Shown: piece after piece, positions 40,386 through 50,260 of the stretch
How positions within the stretch are numbered: position 1 is the stretch's first letter
Layout: each line of letters opens with the position of its first letter
From: Moraxella nonliquefaciens
GTDB taxonomy: Bacteria; Pseudomonadota; Gammaproteobacteria; Pseudomonadales; Moraxellaceae
Reading direction: 5' to 3'
Assembly: GCF_001679005.1 (NCBI RefSeq)
Contig: NZ_LXTW01000001.1
Location: 144,429 to 208,428, forward strand
DNA length: 64,000 nt
Position numbers and translations under genes: made by a program
The notes under the pieces: model-generated
The model's database searches: none
What the model saw: the letters and a program-made list of their open reading frames with translations, nothing else
Told to the model about the DNA's origin: nothing

Positions 40386-41619
40386 GAGCTAGTCTCCGTG
40401 CTGTTTGACGTTTGATGTTGGCTTGTTTGACAAAATAATCAAATAAGGATGCAAATAGGTTGGCAAACAAGATGGCAAGCATGATACCCTCTGGAAAAGC
40501 AGGGTTTGCCACACGGATGGCCACCGTCATAAATCCAATAAGCAGACCGTAACACCAACGACCGGTGTTGGTGTGAGCTGCTGAGACAGGATCGGTTGCC
40601 ATAAAGATTGCACCGAACATGAAACCACCAATGACCAAATGCCAATGTGGAGCAAGACTCGTCATTGGGTTGGTGTCGCTACCTACCATATTAAAGATAA
40701 AGGCGGTTAGCACAAGACCGATAACAGAGCCTGCAACCACACGCCAAGATGCAATTTTGGTATACATGAGTACCGCACCACCGATTAAGATGGCAAGGGT
40801 AGATACCTCACCGATAGAGCCTTGCATGTTGCCAACAAAGGCTTGACCCCAAGAGATGCTTTGACCATAGGCATCCACAAAGGCATTAGACGGCACACCT
40901 GCGGCAGCTTGACCCAATAGGGTAGCACCACTATAACCGTCCACCTTGTTAAGACCTTTAACGGCGGTCCATACAGCATCGCCTGACATGTAGGCAGGGT
41001 AGGCAAAGTATAAGAACGCACGACCTGCCAAGGCGGGGTTCAAAAAGTTCTTGCCAGTACCACCAAAGACCTCTTTTGCCACGACCACACCAAAACTTAT
41101 GCCTAGGGCAACTTGCCACAGGGGTATGTCAGGAGGCAGTGATAGGGCGAATAGGACAGACGTTACAAAGAAGCCTTCATTGACTTCGTGTCCACGTACC
41201 ACAGCAAAGATAATCTCCCATAAGATACCGACTGCAAAGGTAACGATATAAATGGGTAAAAATTGCATCGCCCCATAAACAAAACTTGCCCAAACACTAT
41301 TTGGGTCATAGCCTGCCATGGCTGTAATGATGGTACGCCAACCTGTGGGAGTAATACCAAAATGTTGAATGGCATTTAGGGCTTGAAAGCCGACGTTGTA
41401 CATGCCCCAAAACATGGCAGGGAAGGTACAAAGCCATACGGTAATCATCATGCGTTTTAGGTCAATACCATCACGGACATGAGAGGCACTGTATGTTTGT
41501 GAGCTTGGCTGACGAAAAAATGTGTCAAACATCTCAAAAACAGCATAATATTTTTCGTATTTGCCACCTTTGGTAAAGGACGGCTCCATACGGTCAAAGA
41601 TATTGTGAATAAATTTCAT
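40366..41619 (-). CDS. nqrB: Na+-NQR subunit B
   Basis: A 417-residue membrane protein with about ten helices and the covalent FMN site DGYSGATLLG near residue 236. It also binds riboflavin and conducts Na+. It begins three bases after nqrA ends, and its end overlaps the start of nqrC by 20 bases. Confidence 0.95.
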   Translation of the reverse strand: MKFIHNIFDRMEPSFTKGGKYEKYYAVFEMFDTFFRQPSSQTYSASHVRDGIDLKRMMITVWLCTFPAMFWGMYNVGFQALNAIQHFGITPTGWRTIITAMAGYDPNSVWASFVYGAMQFLPIYIVTFAVGILWEIIFAVVRGHEVNEGFFVTSVLFALSLPPDIPLWQVALGISFGVVVAKEVFGGTGKNFLNPALAGRAFLYFAYPAYMSGDAVWTAVKGLNKVDGYSGATLLGQAAAGVPSNAFVDAYGQSISWGQAFVGNMQGSIGEVSTLAILIGGAVLMYTKIASWRVVAGSVIGLVLTAFIFNMVGSDTNPMTSLAPHWHLVIGGFMFGAIFMATDPVSAAHTNTGRWCYGLLIGFMTVAIRVANPAFPEGIMLAILFANLFASLFDYFVKQANIKRQTARRLAHVSQKQ

Positions 41620-41622
41620 CGT

Positions 41623-42963
41623 TTAGCCTTCCTGCTCAATACGGGTCAAGTTATCACGCAAAATATCACCAAACTCATATTTACCTGGCGATACAAAGGT
41701 GCAAAGTGCCAAATCTTCTTCATCAAGCTCTAACGCACCAAGCTCTACTGCCTCAACGATATCACCGATAATGAGTGAACGCAGCAGCTGAGTGGGTAGG
41801 TAGTCCTGAGGCATGATGGTTTCATATGAGCCAATTGGTACCATGGCACGAGGTGAGCCATTGGTTGTGGTTGTAAAAGCGTACTTTTTATTTTTAAAAA
41901 ACTGAGAGATATAAATCGGCAGTGTTGAAAAACGGTTGGCACCTAGGGTAAAAAAGTGCATGGCAGGGCGTTCACGACCTTCGGCAAGCACCGATACCTG
42001 ATTGTGAAAACGCCCAAGATACGCTACCATACCGCTTGCCTTGCGACCTGATAACACAGAACCTGAGATGATGCGATTGTCATTACCAGTTAGTTCACCT
42101 TGCGTTAAGGCGTTTAAATCTGCACCACGATGGGTTTTGATGAGGCGTGGCTTACTTACGACCGTACCAGCTAAGCTGATGGTGCGTTCGGTGTGAATTT
42201 TACCTGTGGTAAAGAGTTTACCAATGGCAATCACGTCTTGATAACCGATTGTCCAAACGGTAACGCCACGAGCTAAGGGGTGTAAAAAGTGAATGTGTGT
42301 GCCTGCGTTACCTGCTGGGTGTACGCCATCAAAACCGTGATACTCAACGCTACCGACAGTATTGGTGACCTTGGTTGGGGAAGTTTTGCCATGGCAGACC
42401 AGTGTCTTTGGCGATAAGATAGAGATGACCGTAAGACCGTTGTTAAAATCTTCAATATTAGCATTGATGATGTCAGTGGGGTCAGCACATAATGGATTGG
42501 TGTCGGTTGCGGTAACAAAAATCGCCGATGGTGTGCTGTCAAGCTCAGGGGTACGGCTAAATGGACGGGTACGAAACGCCGTCCATTCGCCAGCATCGTT
42601 TAACTGGGTGATAACCTCTTTACAAGAGAGCTTAGCAAGTGCATCTTTGGCGTGGGCTTTAAAGGTGATTTCATCGCCTTGGGAGGCTTCGATGACCAAA
42701 CTTTCAAAGACACGTCGTTCGCCACGGTTGATGGCGACGACTTTACCTGATACAGGGGCGGTATATTTGACCCCCACACGTTTTTTATCTTCAAACACCA
42801 CCTGCCCTTTGGCGACTGTATCGCCCTCCTTGACGTGCATGGTCGGACGCATACCGATATAATCATAACCGATAAGGGCGACGTGGGCGGGTGTGTGTTC
42901 GCTAATTTCTTTGGCAGGCTCGCCTGTGATAGGCAAATTGAGCCCCTTTTTTATGGTAATCAT
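41623..42963 (-). CDS. nqrA: Na+-NQR subunit A
   Basis: NqrA (446 residues from the ATG at 42963) is the soluble subunit that helps bind quinone. It begins MITIKKGLNLPITGEP, the family start. An ORF extension of 18 codons upstream is not used by the family. A weak ribosome site (AAGAGTGAG) precedes the ATG. It opens the six-gene operon that ends with the terminator at 37024. Confidence 0.95.
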   Translation of the reverse strand: MITIKKGLNLPITGEPAKEISEHTPAHVALIGYDYIGMRPTMHVKEGDTVAKGQVVFEDKKRVGVKYTAPVSGKVVAINRGERRVFESLVIEASQGDEITFKAHAKDALAKLSCKEVITQLNDAGEWTAFRTRPFSRTPELDSTPSAIFVTATDTNPLCADPTDIINANIEDFNNGLTVISILSPKTLVCHGKTSPTKVTNTVGSVEYHGFDGVHPAGNAGTHIHFLHPLARGVTVWTIGYQDVIAIGKLFTTGKIHTERTISLAGTVVSKPRLIKTHRGADLNALTQGELTGNDNRIISGSVLSGRKASGMVAYLGRFHNQVSVLAEGRERPAMHFFTLGANRFSTLPIYISQFFKNKKYAFTTTTNGSPRAMVPIGSYETIMPQDYLPTQLLRSLIIGDIVEAVELGALELDEEDLALCTFVSPGKYEFGDILRDNLTRIEQEG

Positions 42964-43440
42964 AAGCGGATACTCACTCTTGGGGAATGACCATACCAGA
43001 CTCCTGTTGGTACACACGAGAGCTTTAACGCTGACCTTAGACTCCTTAACAACACGTTAATGCTTGTAGTTACAGTGGCGACTGGCTACCTGTTTTGATG
43101 AACGTTTGGGGCGTATTAATTAAAAATCCAGATGAATAAGGCTTAATAATAAAGACCAAATAACAAAGTCATGCTCAAAGCCATGCTTCATGGCCGCCAT
43201 CATCATGTTTGATTTAACACGTTCCAATAATCGCTCTCTTGCCCAAATTAGGCATGAAAATCTTATCTATTATACGCTAAACTTTGATAAATTTACACAA
43301 ATTTTTGATAAATATTAAGCTTGTTGGCACATTGTTGTGATTGTATCAAAAAAGCGTGAGATAAAATATGAGATAGAGTGAGACATTATTTTGGCAAATG
43401 ATAATTGTTTATCAAAAAACTAAGTTTGTCTGTTCTGATT
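42964..43440. other. Intergenic region upstream of nqr operon
   Basis: This region holds the likely nqr promoter (43269-43297) and a leader of about 300 bases before nqrA. A near-palindrome TGATAA-TTGT-TTATCA at 43399-43414 could bind a regulator. Short frames on both strands lack good ribosome sites. Confidence 0.45.
43269..43297 (-). promoter_or_regulatory. Putative sigma-70 promoter for nqrA-F
   Basis: On the minus strand TATAAT (43269-43274) lies 17 bases after TGTAAA (43292-43297). The -10 is perfect and the -35 partial. It is the best promoter candidate in front of the operon. Confidence 0.5.
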
Positions 43441-43887
43441 TTAACCAAAACGAAAAAATGCCCCATTGATGACAAATGCCACACTCCACAAGCAAATTAA
43501 ACCTACATGAATGCCCATGATTGTTAGAGTGTTCTTGTTGTGTGTGCCATTTTCTAGTTTTTTGATTATCCTAAATCTGGCGTGCAAGGCGGTTAATATT
43601 GTTAAGATGAGCCATGTTAATTTGCCATGTACAAGGGCGGTCAGTATCCCCATATTTTGCCCCCAAAGCGATGGAGGTAATAAGGTGATTAGCATATAAA
43701 ATCCTGTGATGATTTGCACACCAAGAGCGGTCATGCCCAAAGGTTCATAACTTTTTTCAAAGGCTAAAAATCCTGCTGTATCATTTTGGCGGATAAAATC
43801 AGGCATCAGACGTATGAGTAAATATAAATGTCCACCTACCCAAATGCTGGCACCAAATAAATGCAAAATCAAAGCAATTTTATACAT
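43441..43887 (-). CDS. CopD-family membrane protein
   Basis: From the ATG at 43887 (GGAAAA upstream) a protein of 148 residues with four membrane helices. It contains H in ILHLFGASIWVGGHLYLL and later ALVHGKLTWLIL and ALHARFR, typical for CopD-like or DUF-type copper-associated membrane proteins where His residues line the membrane core. A specific substrate cannot be read. Confidence 0.65.
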   Translation of the reverse strand: MYKIALILHLFGASIWVGGHLYLLIRLMPDFIRQNDTAGFLAFEKSYEPLGMTALGVQIITGFYMLITLLPPSLWGQNMGILTALVHGKLTWLILTILTALHARFRIIKKLENGTHNKNTLTIMGIHVGLICLWSVAFVINGAFFRFG

Positions 43888-43974
43888 GGTTTTTTCCAAG
43901 GGCTAAAATCAATATGGCAAAATGATTGGGGTTTTTATCTGTTGGGTGTGATTTTTTAAATATCTTTTAAAAAT

Positions 43975-44841
43975 CTACTTTCTTCGTCCCTTTCTAAATA
44001 TAAATGGGTCATGATAAAAATCAGTGTTTTGATTGTCCCAAAAATACGGCACGCCCAAAATCGGCAAAGGATTTAATTGGCGTGGGGTTGTACCTTCTTT
44101 TAAAAAATGGGTTAAATAATCAGACAAATCATCATCTAAGATGATCAGTTGTTCATTGAGTGGTTTTTTAAAAAATGATGAATCTGTTTTGATGACGAGT
44201 GCATGACTGCATAAAGATTTATAAGGATGGATGAGTTGTTCTAATAAGGCATGACCAAATATAAAAACTTTGGCTTTTTTATCATCAAAATGATACTCAT
44301 CGCACGTTTTACCATCATTTGCCCAATATTGGCGGTTATCTATCAGGCATGTTTGCCAATTAAAGTCGCCCAAGCCCTGTCCGATGGCATGACCAATGTC
44401 ATCATCGGCCACCACAAGTACCGCCCCATTTTCATCAAAAACGGTGATGGTATCTCGCACACGGTTGCGTTTATTGGCGGTGGTATCATCATTCATGTGT
44501 GTCAAATGTTTGGCGTTTAGTAGGGATTTGGTTTTGGGAAATGCTGACCACACGCACGCCCCAAACCAGTCGTGTAGATTGTCCCTTGTGGGGATTTTGT
44601 GGTATTGCCCGATATGGCTTTCATAGGCCATACCGTGTTCTAGCTCGTTTTGGTGGGTAAAGCTTAGGGGGTGATTTTGGTGATTTTTAAGGTGAATGTT
44701 ATTGTTGGTAAAATACTCGTTAAGCCACTCAAAAAGTGGCAGGGCAGGGCGTTTAGCAAATGCTTGATGTATGGGCAGATAAGGGCTAAGCCAAGGAGCA
44801 GATGGGTCAATGGTGGCAAAGTTTTGTAAAAAGTTGGGCAT
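43975..44841 (-). CDS. DUF3025 protein
   Basis: 288 residues from the ATG at 44841. It contains the DUF3025 landmarks: YESHIGQYHKIPTRDNLHDWFGA near residue 70 and a DENGAVLVVADD segment followed by FIFGHALLEQ. The family is common in proteobacteria without a known role. A TTG nine bases earlier is not preferred. Confidence 0.8.
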   Translation of the reverse strand: MPNFLQNFATIDPSAPWLSPYLPIHQAFAKRPALPLFEWLNEYFTNNNIHLKNHQNHPLSFTHQNELEHGMAYESHIGQYHKIPTRDNLHDWFGACVWSAFPKTKSLLNAKHLTHMNDDTTANKRNRVRDTITVFDENGAVLVVADDDIGHAIGQGLGDFNWQTCLIDNRQYWANDGKTCDEYHFDDKKAKVFIFGHALLEQLIHPYKSLCSHALVIKTDSSFFKKPLNEQLIILDDDLSDYLTHFLKEGTTPRQLNPLPILGVPYFWDNQNTDFYHDPFIFRKGRRK

Positions 44842-44998
44842 GACAGACAAAAACAGTAAATGGTAAAATCATCGTGAGCATAACACATTTTGCAAGCTTT
44901 GGGTAGTCAGCTGTTAGGGGTATGGGATATCATAAAAAAACTTGCATATTTTTGTACTTGCGTTTAATATGGCGATTATTTATAAAGATGAGTGTATC

Positions 44999-45382
44999 AT
45001 GATGACCCTATCTAAAACATTGACCCCCAAATTGATGGCATTGACACTGATTGGCACATTAGCACTGTCAGGCTGTTCGGTATTTCGTGTGTATACCATT
45101 GACCTACCCCAAGGCACACCCATCACATCAGCTCAGGCAGCACAGGTGCAAGTGGGCATGAGTGCCGATCAAGTCATGTATCTGCTTGGCAGTCCTGCCA
45201 TGAAAGACACACTAAATCCAAATCGTTTTGATTATCTGTATGACTATACCGCAGGTACTGATGGCAAGCGTTCGGGCAAACAAGACGTCAAAAACGCCAA
45301 TCAGTATCTGTCTGTATTCTTTGAAAATGGGCGTGTGGTGCGTATTACAGGGCGTGAATCTTTGCCCATGACAAATCACTAA
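44999..45382 (+). CDS. bamE: Outer-membrane assembly lipoprotein BamE (SmpA/OmlA)
   Basis: 127 residues. A signal peptide ends in a lipobox LSGC, so the protein is a lipoprotein of the outer membrane. The SmpA/OmlA domain follows: QAAQVQVGMSADQVMYLLGSPAMKD, then FDYLYDY and SVFFENGRVVRI. BamE supports folding of outer-membrane proteins with BamA-D. The ATG at 44999 is followed by a second ATG that could also serve. Its end overlaps the opposite RnfH gene by four bases. Confidence 0.9.
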   Translation: MMTLSKTLTPKLMALTLIGTLALSGCSVFRVYTIDLPQGTPITSAQAAQVQVGMSADQVMYLLGSPAMKDTLNPNRFDYLYDYTAGTDGKRSGKQDVKNANQYLSVFFENGRVVRITGRESLPMTNH

Positions 45383-45732
45383 TCAGCTTGACGGGAGGGC
45401 CCATGCTTTTTTAGACGAACATTGGATTTGGATTTGCGTCGTGCCATAGGGTCATACGATAAAGGGCGATAAATCTCAACCCTATCGCCATCTGATAACA
45501 CTGTATCTAGGCGTTTTTTTTGGCTATATATGCCAACATACCATGCTTTATGGGTGGGGTTGGCATTCATATGTGCATCACACCACGCCCCAAAGTCTAT
45601 AAAAGTAGGTAGGCTAATCCAGTCTGCATGGACTAGGGCTTGATATAGGGTAGTTCCATCAGGCAATCTAAGCTCGTGATAATACTGTCTGTCCGTGTCA
45701 GCATATGCCAAAGCGATATTTATTATAGCCAT
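45379..45732 (-). CDS. RnfH-family ubiquitin-like protein
   Basis: 117 residues from the ATG at 45732. The RnfH (ubiquitin-like) fold is seen in MAIINIALAYADTDRQYYHELRLPDGTTL and VGIYSQKKRLDTVLSDGDRVEIYRPL, with a basic C-terminal extension (ARRKSKSNVRLKK). Often next to bamE in gammaproteobacteria, as here in convergent order. Function unclear. Confidence 0.85.
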   Translation of the reverse strand: MAIINIALAYADTDRQYYHELRLPDGTTLYQALVHADWISLPTFIDFGAWCDAHMNANPTHKAWYVGIYSQKKRLDTVLSDGDRVEIYRPLSYDPMARRKSKSNVRLKKHGPSRQAD

Positions 45733-46814
45733 TGTCCAACCCAGCCAATGAGTGCAATAATAATGGCAAGTGGCACACCAATACGCATCAATACACGCCA
45801 AACGTTATAACGTCCTTCGCTTTTAAAATTGAAAGTTTTGCGTAAGTGGCTGATTTTCATAATAAAACCAGAAAATATCGCCAAGATGATGACTGTCAAG
45901 AGACTGATGAATACCAGCATCATTAGGGTGATATTGGCAGGCAAGGCAGATAACAGCATGGCAAGCACGATGCCTGTGGATATGCCCTTGATGAGTCCAA
46001 GGCGGATTTTAAGTTCACCGATGGCGTAGTATAGCAAAAAGCTGGTGATGAATAACATGCCCACGCCAGTTACGGCAAAGGATGTTGGCGTAACAAAGGC
46101 ACTGCCAACCAACAGAGCAAACGCTCCAAAGATGAGCTGAGTAAGCCAAATGGGTAATATCAATCCTGATAGGGGTTTTTTGTTGTGCTGTCCCATGACT
46201 TGTCGGGTCATCTCCACACTTAAAAACCAGTATAACCCTGTACCCACTCCAACTGACAACAGTGCCAAAGAAACCGCTCTTGCCCACTCGCCAAGCGATA
46301 CAGATGTGATGATAGGTACACTCACACCACCAGATAGACCACCATCAAAGAGTGAAATAAGACCACCTATGACAACGACGATGACCCCAGCTCCAAGCAG
46401 GCGAGTTTTGAGCAAACTTAAAATGAGTGCTACCACCATCACCCCTGCACTAAGACCAATACTGGGTACGCCAAGGTCAAACTGTGGTAGGTGTTGATGC
46501 AGTCCTGTGCCAATGCGTGCGGTCATCGTGGCACTAATGAGTAGTGAGACCAACACCGACAATCCTGCAAAGACTCGCCACGTCATCTTAGCATCAGCTT
46601 CACGAGTGAGCTTTTGCATGCCAAGCCATACGCCATCGCCGCTGCGAGCAGATAGGGCAAATTCGGCAAATAAGACCGGCAATCCTACCACAAGCATGGC
46701 AATCACCCACAACAACCAAAAGTCCAGCTCATGAGCCATGCTGGGAGCAATCTGATGGGCGAACAAAAGTGGTAAGGCACATGCCACAAAAAACACAGTA
46801 TAACGAGATAACAT
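45723..46814 (-). CDS. Short NSS-type sodium-dependent transporter
   Basis: 363 residues from the ATG at 46814, with about ten membrane helices. The order of segments (GLPVLFAEFALSARSGDGVWLGM, then GLSVLVSLLISATM and YWFLSVEMTRQV) follows neurotransmitter:sodium symporter-like proteins of bacteria, though the N-terminal Gly-rich motif is reduced. Substrate unknown. The upstream 28 codons to a TTG are a terminator and are excluded. Its end overlaps the RnfH start. Confidence 0.65.
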   Translation of the reverse strand: MLSRYTVFFVACALPLLFAHQIAPSMAHELDFWLLWVIAMLVVGLPVLFAEFALSARSGDGVWLGMQKLTREADAKMTWRVFAGLSVLVSLLISATMTARIGTGLHQHLPQFDLGVPSIGLSAGVMVVALILSLLKTRLLGAGVIVVVIGGLISLFDGGLSGGVSVPIITSVSLGEWARAVSLALLSVGVGTGLYWFLSVEMTRQVMGQHNKKPLSGLILPIWLTQLIFGAFALLVGSAFVTPTSFAVTGVGMLFITSFLLYYAIGELKIRLGLIKGISTGIVLAMLLSALPANITLMMLVFISLLTVIILAIFSGFIMKISHLRKTFNFKSEGRYNVWRVLMRIGVPLAIIIALIGWVGQWL

Positions 46815-46882
46815 AACAAGCTCTGGTTGGGTTGTTAAAGATGGGTGAGAATAATCAAAAGCCAAGCTAAAACCAAGCAACG

Positions 46883-46908
46883 ATAAAACCCCAATCAAGG
46901 GGTTTTAT
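46883..46908 (-). terminator. Terminator of the cytochrome c gene
   Basis: ATAAAACCCC/GGGGTTTTAT with a 6-base loop lies 25 bases past the cytochrome stop and separates it from the transporter gene. Confidence 0.75.
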
Positions 46909-46933
46909 TATTAACACCTCTAAACCTGACAAA

Positions 46934-47635
46934 TCAGTGAACGGCACTGATGAATTCAGAAAGCATCTTAATGTCTTTATCGGACAGTTTGGCCGCCACG
47001 ATTTGCATCATGCCTTTTTCGCCTTTTTTGGCAGAGTCATTGGTGCGAGTTTGCTCTGCCATAAGACCTTCATCTTCACGACCTGCGGCACGAAACAGTT
47101 TTAGCTGGGTTGAGATATAAGTGGCATGCTGACCACCAATACGTGGGAATGCTGCCCAGTCATTACCTGCACCTTTGGGGTCATGACATCCTGCACAAGG
47201 GATGATACCACGGCTTTTGTCGCCACCTAGGTAGAGTTTTTGGGCGGCGGCGTTCGTGGCTTTGTTGCCATAAGCAGGCAGCCACGGCGCTTGACTGGCG
47301 TAGTAACCTGCCACATTAGCGAGGTCTTGTTGGGTGAGTCCTGTTAGTTGGGCTTGCATAATGCCATTTTTCCTGGCACCTGTTTTAAAATCTACCAGTT
47401 GTTTATATAGGTATTTGATGTTCTGACCGCCCAAATTTGGCTGAGCTGGGGCGACTGAAACACCGTTAGCACCATGGCAAGCAGCACAATTGGCATCCAC
47501 GATGGCTTTTCCTGCTTCTATGTCAAAAGCAGGAACGGTTGGAGCGGCGGTGGCGGTCAATGTAACAAAACCAAAACCTGTGGCGAGCAACATTTTAGCT
47601 AGCATGGCTTTGGGTGACAAATTCATGGCTTTCAT
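46934..47635 (-). CDS. Diheme cytochrome c4-like protein
   Basis: 233 residues with a signal peptide (KMLLATGFGFVTLTATAAP) and two heme-binding motifs, CAACH near residue 55 and CAGCH near 148, each followed by the NLGGQ/RIGGQHATY segments of the cytochrome c4 fold. It would carry electrons in the periplasm toward terminal oxidases. It may also deliver them to a nitrite or peroxide reductase. It ends in a defined terminator. Confidence 0.9.
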   Translation of the reverse strand: MKAMNLSPKAMLAKMLLATGFGFVTLTATAAPTVPAFDIEAGKAIVDANCAACHGANGVSVAPAQPNLGGQNIKYLYKQLVDFKTGARKNGIMQAQLTGLTQQDLANVAGYYASQAPWLPAYGNKATNAAAQKLYLGGDKSRGIIPCAGCHDPKGAGNDWAAFPRIGGQHATYISTQLKLFRAAGREDEGLMAEQTRTNDSAKKGEKGMMQIVAAKLSDKDIKMLSEFISAVH

Positions 47636-48076
47636 AACAATTTCCTACTAACTTCGGGGCATATTCCCGTGTCTTGGGTTTTGTATTTTTTATTTGGCTT
47701 GTATAAAGTCAAATTGGTAAATATTGTCTATTATAACAAGACTTCACTAAATTTTCCTACAAAAATTGTGGTTTTGGCAACATTTTTTTGCAAACAGATG
47801 GCATTTTAACAAAAAACCATCAAATTATTTACTCACAATTTGCTAAAAGTTGTCAAAATCAAGGCATCAGCCCAAAAGGCGGACATATCTTGATTCATCT
47901 TTGAAATTGACATTGGTACATATTTGACACATTTCATTGATACAATTTTTATCAATTTATCACAAATATTTGTCAATCATAACAAATGCAATTGATTGGC
48001 TGTGTTGGTTTTTATCGCTATTTTATCGCTTTCATGATACACTATTTGTCTCATTTAGTATGTGTATTTTAATATC
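47636..48076. other. Divergent promoter region between cytochrome c and engB
   Basis: The 441-base gap is very AT-rich. TTGACA occurs at 47907 and 47924, the latter 17 bases before TTTTAT. Several TTATCA-like words occur without symmetry. No gene or RNA is recognised. Confidence 0.45.
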
Positions 48077-48766
48077 ATGACCACCACCGATTATCAAAAA
48101 ATCATTCGCCAAACCGTCTTTTCGCTCTCCGCCCCAACACTCAAACTTTGCCCACCCGATATGGGTTTTGAGGTGGCATTTGCAGGGCGTTCTAATGCTG
48201 GTAAATCGTCCGCCATCAACACCATCACCCACCAAAAACAGCTTGCTCGTTCATCAAAAACCCCAGGGCGGACGCAGATGATTAATTTTTTTAATGTTGG
48301 TTCGGCGTATGGTCGCATCGTGGATTTGCCCGGTTATGGTTATGCTCAGGTGCCAGAGAAAATGAAAATCAAATGGCAAAAAGAACTTGAAAATTATCTC
48401 ATTCACCGTAAAAGTCTGACAGGGCTTATTTTATTGACCGACATCCGCCATCCTTTAAAGTATTTTGATGAACAAATGCTTCATTGGGCAAAGGATGGTG
48501 AGTTGCCTGTTCATGTGCTGCTGACCAAAGCAGATAAATTAAAACGTGGTGCTGCCAAAACCGCTCTTTTGCATACCAAAAAACAACTGCACGCCTTAGA
48601 ATTGCCATTTTCTATTCAGCTGTTTTCAGCATTAAATAAAGAAGGGCTTGATGAATTGGCGGACGTACTTGGTCATTGGTTACATTTGGACGAAAACCTA
48701 AATTTAGATAATACAGATTTAACCCATGACAATTTGATACATGACAAATTGGATAATCAAAGTTAA
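48077..48766 (+). CDS. engB: Ribosome biogenesis GTPase EngB/YsxC
   Basis: 229 residues from the ATG at 48077. G1 is GRSNAGKSS, G2 lies in SKTPGRTQ, G3 is DLPGYGYA, G4 is TKAD, G5 is SALNKEG. EngB is needed for 50S subunit assembly. The C-terminal 25 residues (NLDNTDLTHDNLIHDK) are an Asp/Leu/Asn-rich extension beyond the usual end. Confidence 0.95.
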   Translation: MTTTDYQKIIRQTVFSLSAPTLKLCPPDMGFEVAFAGRSNAGKSSAINTITHQKQLARSSKTPGRTQMINFFNVGSAYGRIVDLPGYGYAQVPEKMKIKWQKELENYLIHRKSLTGLILLTDIRHPLKYFDEQMLHWAKDGELPVHVLLTKADKLKRGAAKTALLHTKKQLHALELPFSIQLFSALNKEGLDELADVLGHWLHLDENLNLDNTDLTHDNLIHDKLDNQS

Positions 48767-48860
48767 ATAATAATTAACCATGTTTAAATAAAAATCAAAA
48801 GGAAAATCAATTCACTCAATCTAAAATTTACAATCATCATTTAAATCAAAAAGGTAAAAA

Positions 48861-49709
48861 ATGACAGGCATTTTATATATCGTTGCTACCCCCATTGGCA
48901 ATTTGAGTGATATGACAGAACGGGCAATTGATGTCCTAAAATCTGTGGACGTGATAGCCTGTGAAGATACACGCACCAGTGGCAAATTATTGAGTTTTTT
49001 TAACATATCCACGCCTACCACTGCCTATCATGAGCATAATGCTGACACACAGACGACACGGCTGATAGAGCGATTGCAAGGCGGTCAATCCGTTGCCCTG
49101 ATTTCGGATGCTGGCACGCCACTCATATCTGACCCCGGTTATCGTCTGGTCAAGGCGTGTCATGATGAGAGCATCACAGCCGTGCCGATTGTGGGGGCGT
49201 GTGCGGTCATCGGAGCGTTATCTGTGGCAGGTTTGCCCTCTGATAAGTTTAGCTTTGTGGGGTTTTTGCCTGCCAAGCAACATGGACGGATAGAGACCTT
49301 AAAGGCGTATCAGACCCATCGTGATACCTTGATTTTTTATGAAGCACCGCACCGCATTGTGGATTGTCTGTCTGATATGGCAGAAATATTTGGCGACAAG
49401 CGAGAAGCCACACTGTGCCGTGAGATTAGCAAAACCTTTGAGACGATAAAAAAATTACCGCTGTCTGATTTATTGGCATTTGTAAAAAATGACCCCAACC
49501 AACAGCGTGGCGAGATTGTGCTGGTTGTGGCGGGAAATACCCAAAAAGAACAAAAGGCAGATTATGATGAATGGCTACTTGCCATCGCCAAAGAATTGCC
49601 ACCAAAAAAAGCAAGTGCGATCGTGGCGGATGTATTGGGCATCAAAAAAAGTGTGGTCTATGATAGGCTGCTTGTATTACAAAAATCATCAAATGGTAAG
49701 GCTTCATGA
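48861..49709 (+). CDS. rsmI: 16S rRNA 2'-O-methyltransferase RsmI
   Basis: 282 residues with the tetrapyrrole-methylase fold: LYIVATPIGNLSDMT at the start, ACEDTRTS, ISDAGTPLISDPGY, and the central FVGFLPAK and FYEAPHRI segments. It methylates the ribose of C1402 in 16S rRNA. The C-terminal HTH-like segment contains KKASAIVADVLGIKKSVVYDRLL. AAGG lies near the ATG. Confidence 0.95.
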   Translation: MTGILYIVATPIGNLSDMTERAIDVLKSVDVIACEDTRTSGKLLSFFNISTPTTAYHEHNADTQTTRLIERLQGGQSVALISDAGTPLISDPGYRLVKACHDESITAVPIVGACAVIGALSVAGLPSDKFSFVGFLPAKQHGRIETLKAYQTHRDTLIFYEAPHRIVDCLSDMAEIFGDKREATLCREISKTFETIKKLPLSDLLAFVKNDPNQQRGEIVLVVAGNTQKEQKADYDEWLLAIAKELPPKKASAIVADVLGIKKSVVYDRLLVLQKSSNGKAS

Positions 49710-49798
49710 TATTTTAGGATGACTCAAATATGACCATATTGACATCGCAAATTTATCACAAATTTGATACAATAGACCATTTTCAACAGGAGATACCC

Positions 49799-50260
49799 AT
49801 GACGACCCTAAAAACCACCCTAACCGACACCATCAAAACCGCCATGAAAGCCAAAGAGATGGATAAGGTAAAGGTATTGCGTAATGTCCAAGCCGTCATC
49901 AAACAGGTGGAGATTGATGGCAGAGAAGGGGAGCAAGGTGAGCTTGATGACAAAGACGTACTGGCAATCTTGCAAAAACAAATCAAACAACGCCAAGAGT
50001 CTTTGGGCATTTATACCGCTAATGGACGTGATGATTTGGCACAAAAAGAGCGTTTTGAGATTGATGTCATTTCCGCCTTTTTGCCCGAGCAGTTGTCCGA
50101 TGACAAGCTTGCCGTCATCATTTATGAAACCATCAACGAGCTTAACGCATCTGGCATGAAAGACATGGGGCGTGTGATGAGCACTGTCAAGGACAAAACC
50201 ACAGGACAAGCCGACCCTGCCATCATTTCAGGACTGGTTAAAAAGGCATTGACTGCATGA
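49799..50260 (+). CDS. GatB/YqeY domain protein
   Basis: 153 residues from the ATG at 49799 (AGGAGA upstream). YqeY family landmarks are ALK/AMKAKEMDKVKVLRNVQAVIKQ, QIKQRQESLGIYTANGRDDLAQKE and EQLSDDKL, and a Gly/Met-rich MKDMGRVMSTVKDKTTGQADP. Related to the tRNA-binding domain of GatB; its role in bacteria is unclear. It overlaps the aldolase gene by four bases. Confidence 0.92.
   Translation: MTTLKTTLTDTIKTAMKAKEMDKVKVLRNVQAVIKQVEIDGREGEQGELDDKDVLAILQKQIKQRQESLGIYTANGRDDLAQKERFEIDVISAFLPEQLSDDKLAVIIYETINELNASGMKDMGRVMSTVKDKTTGQADPAIISGLVKKALTA

Noticed and set aside
43399..43414. TGATAA-TTGT-TTATCA as a Fur box for nqr
   Set aside because: It lies 435 bases from nqrA and is farther from the Fur consensus than the site before fur. 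It may be chance in AT-rich DNA.
46815..46898. Upstream TTG start of the transporter gene
   Set aside because: The extension would translate the cytochrome terminator hairpin.
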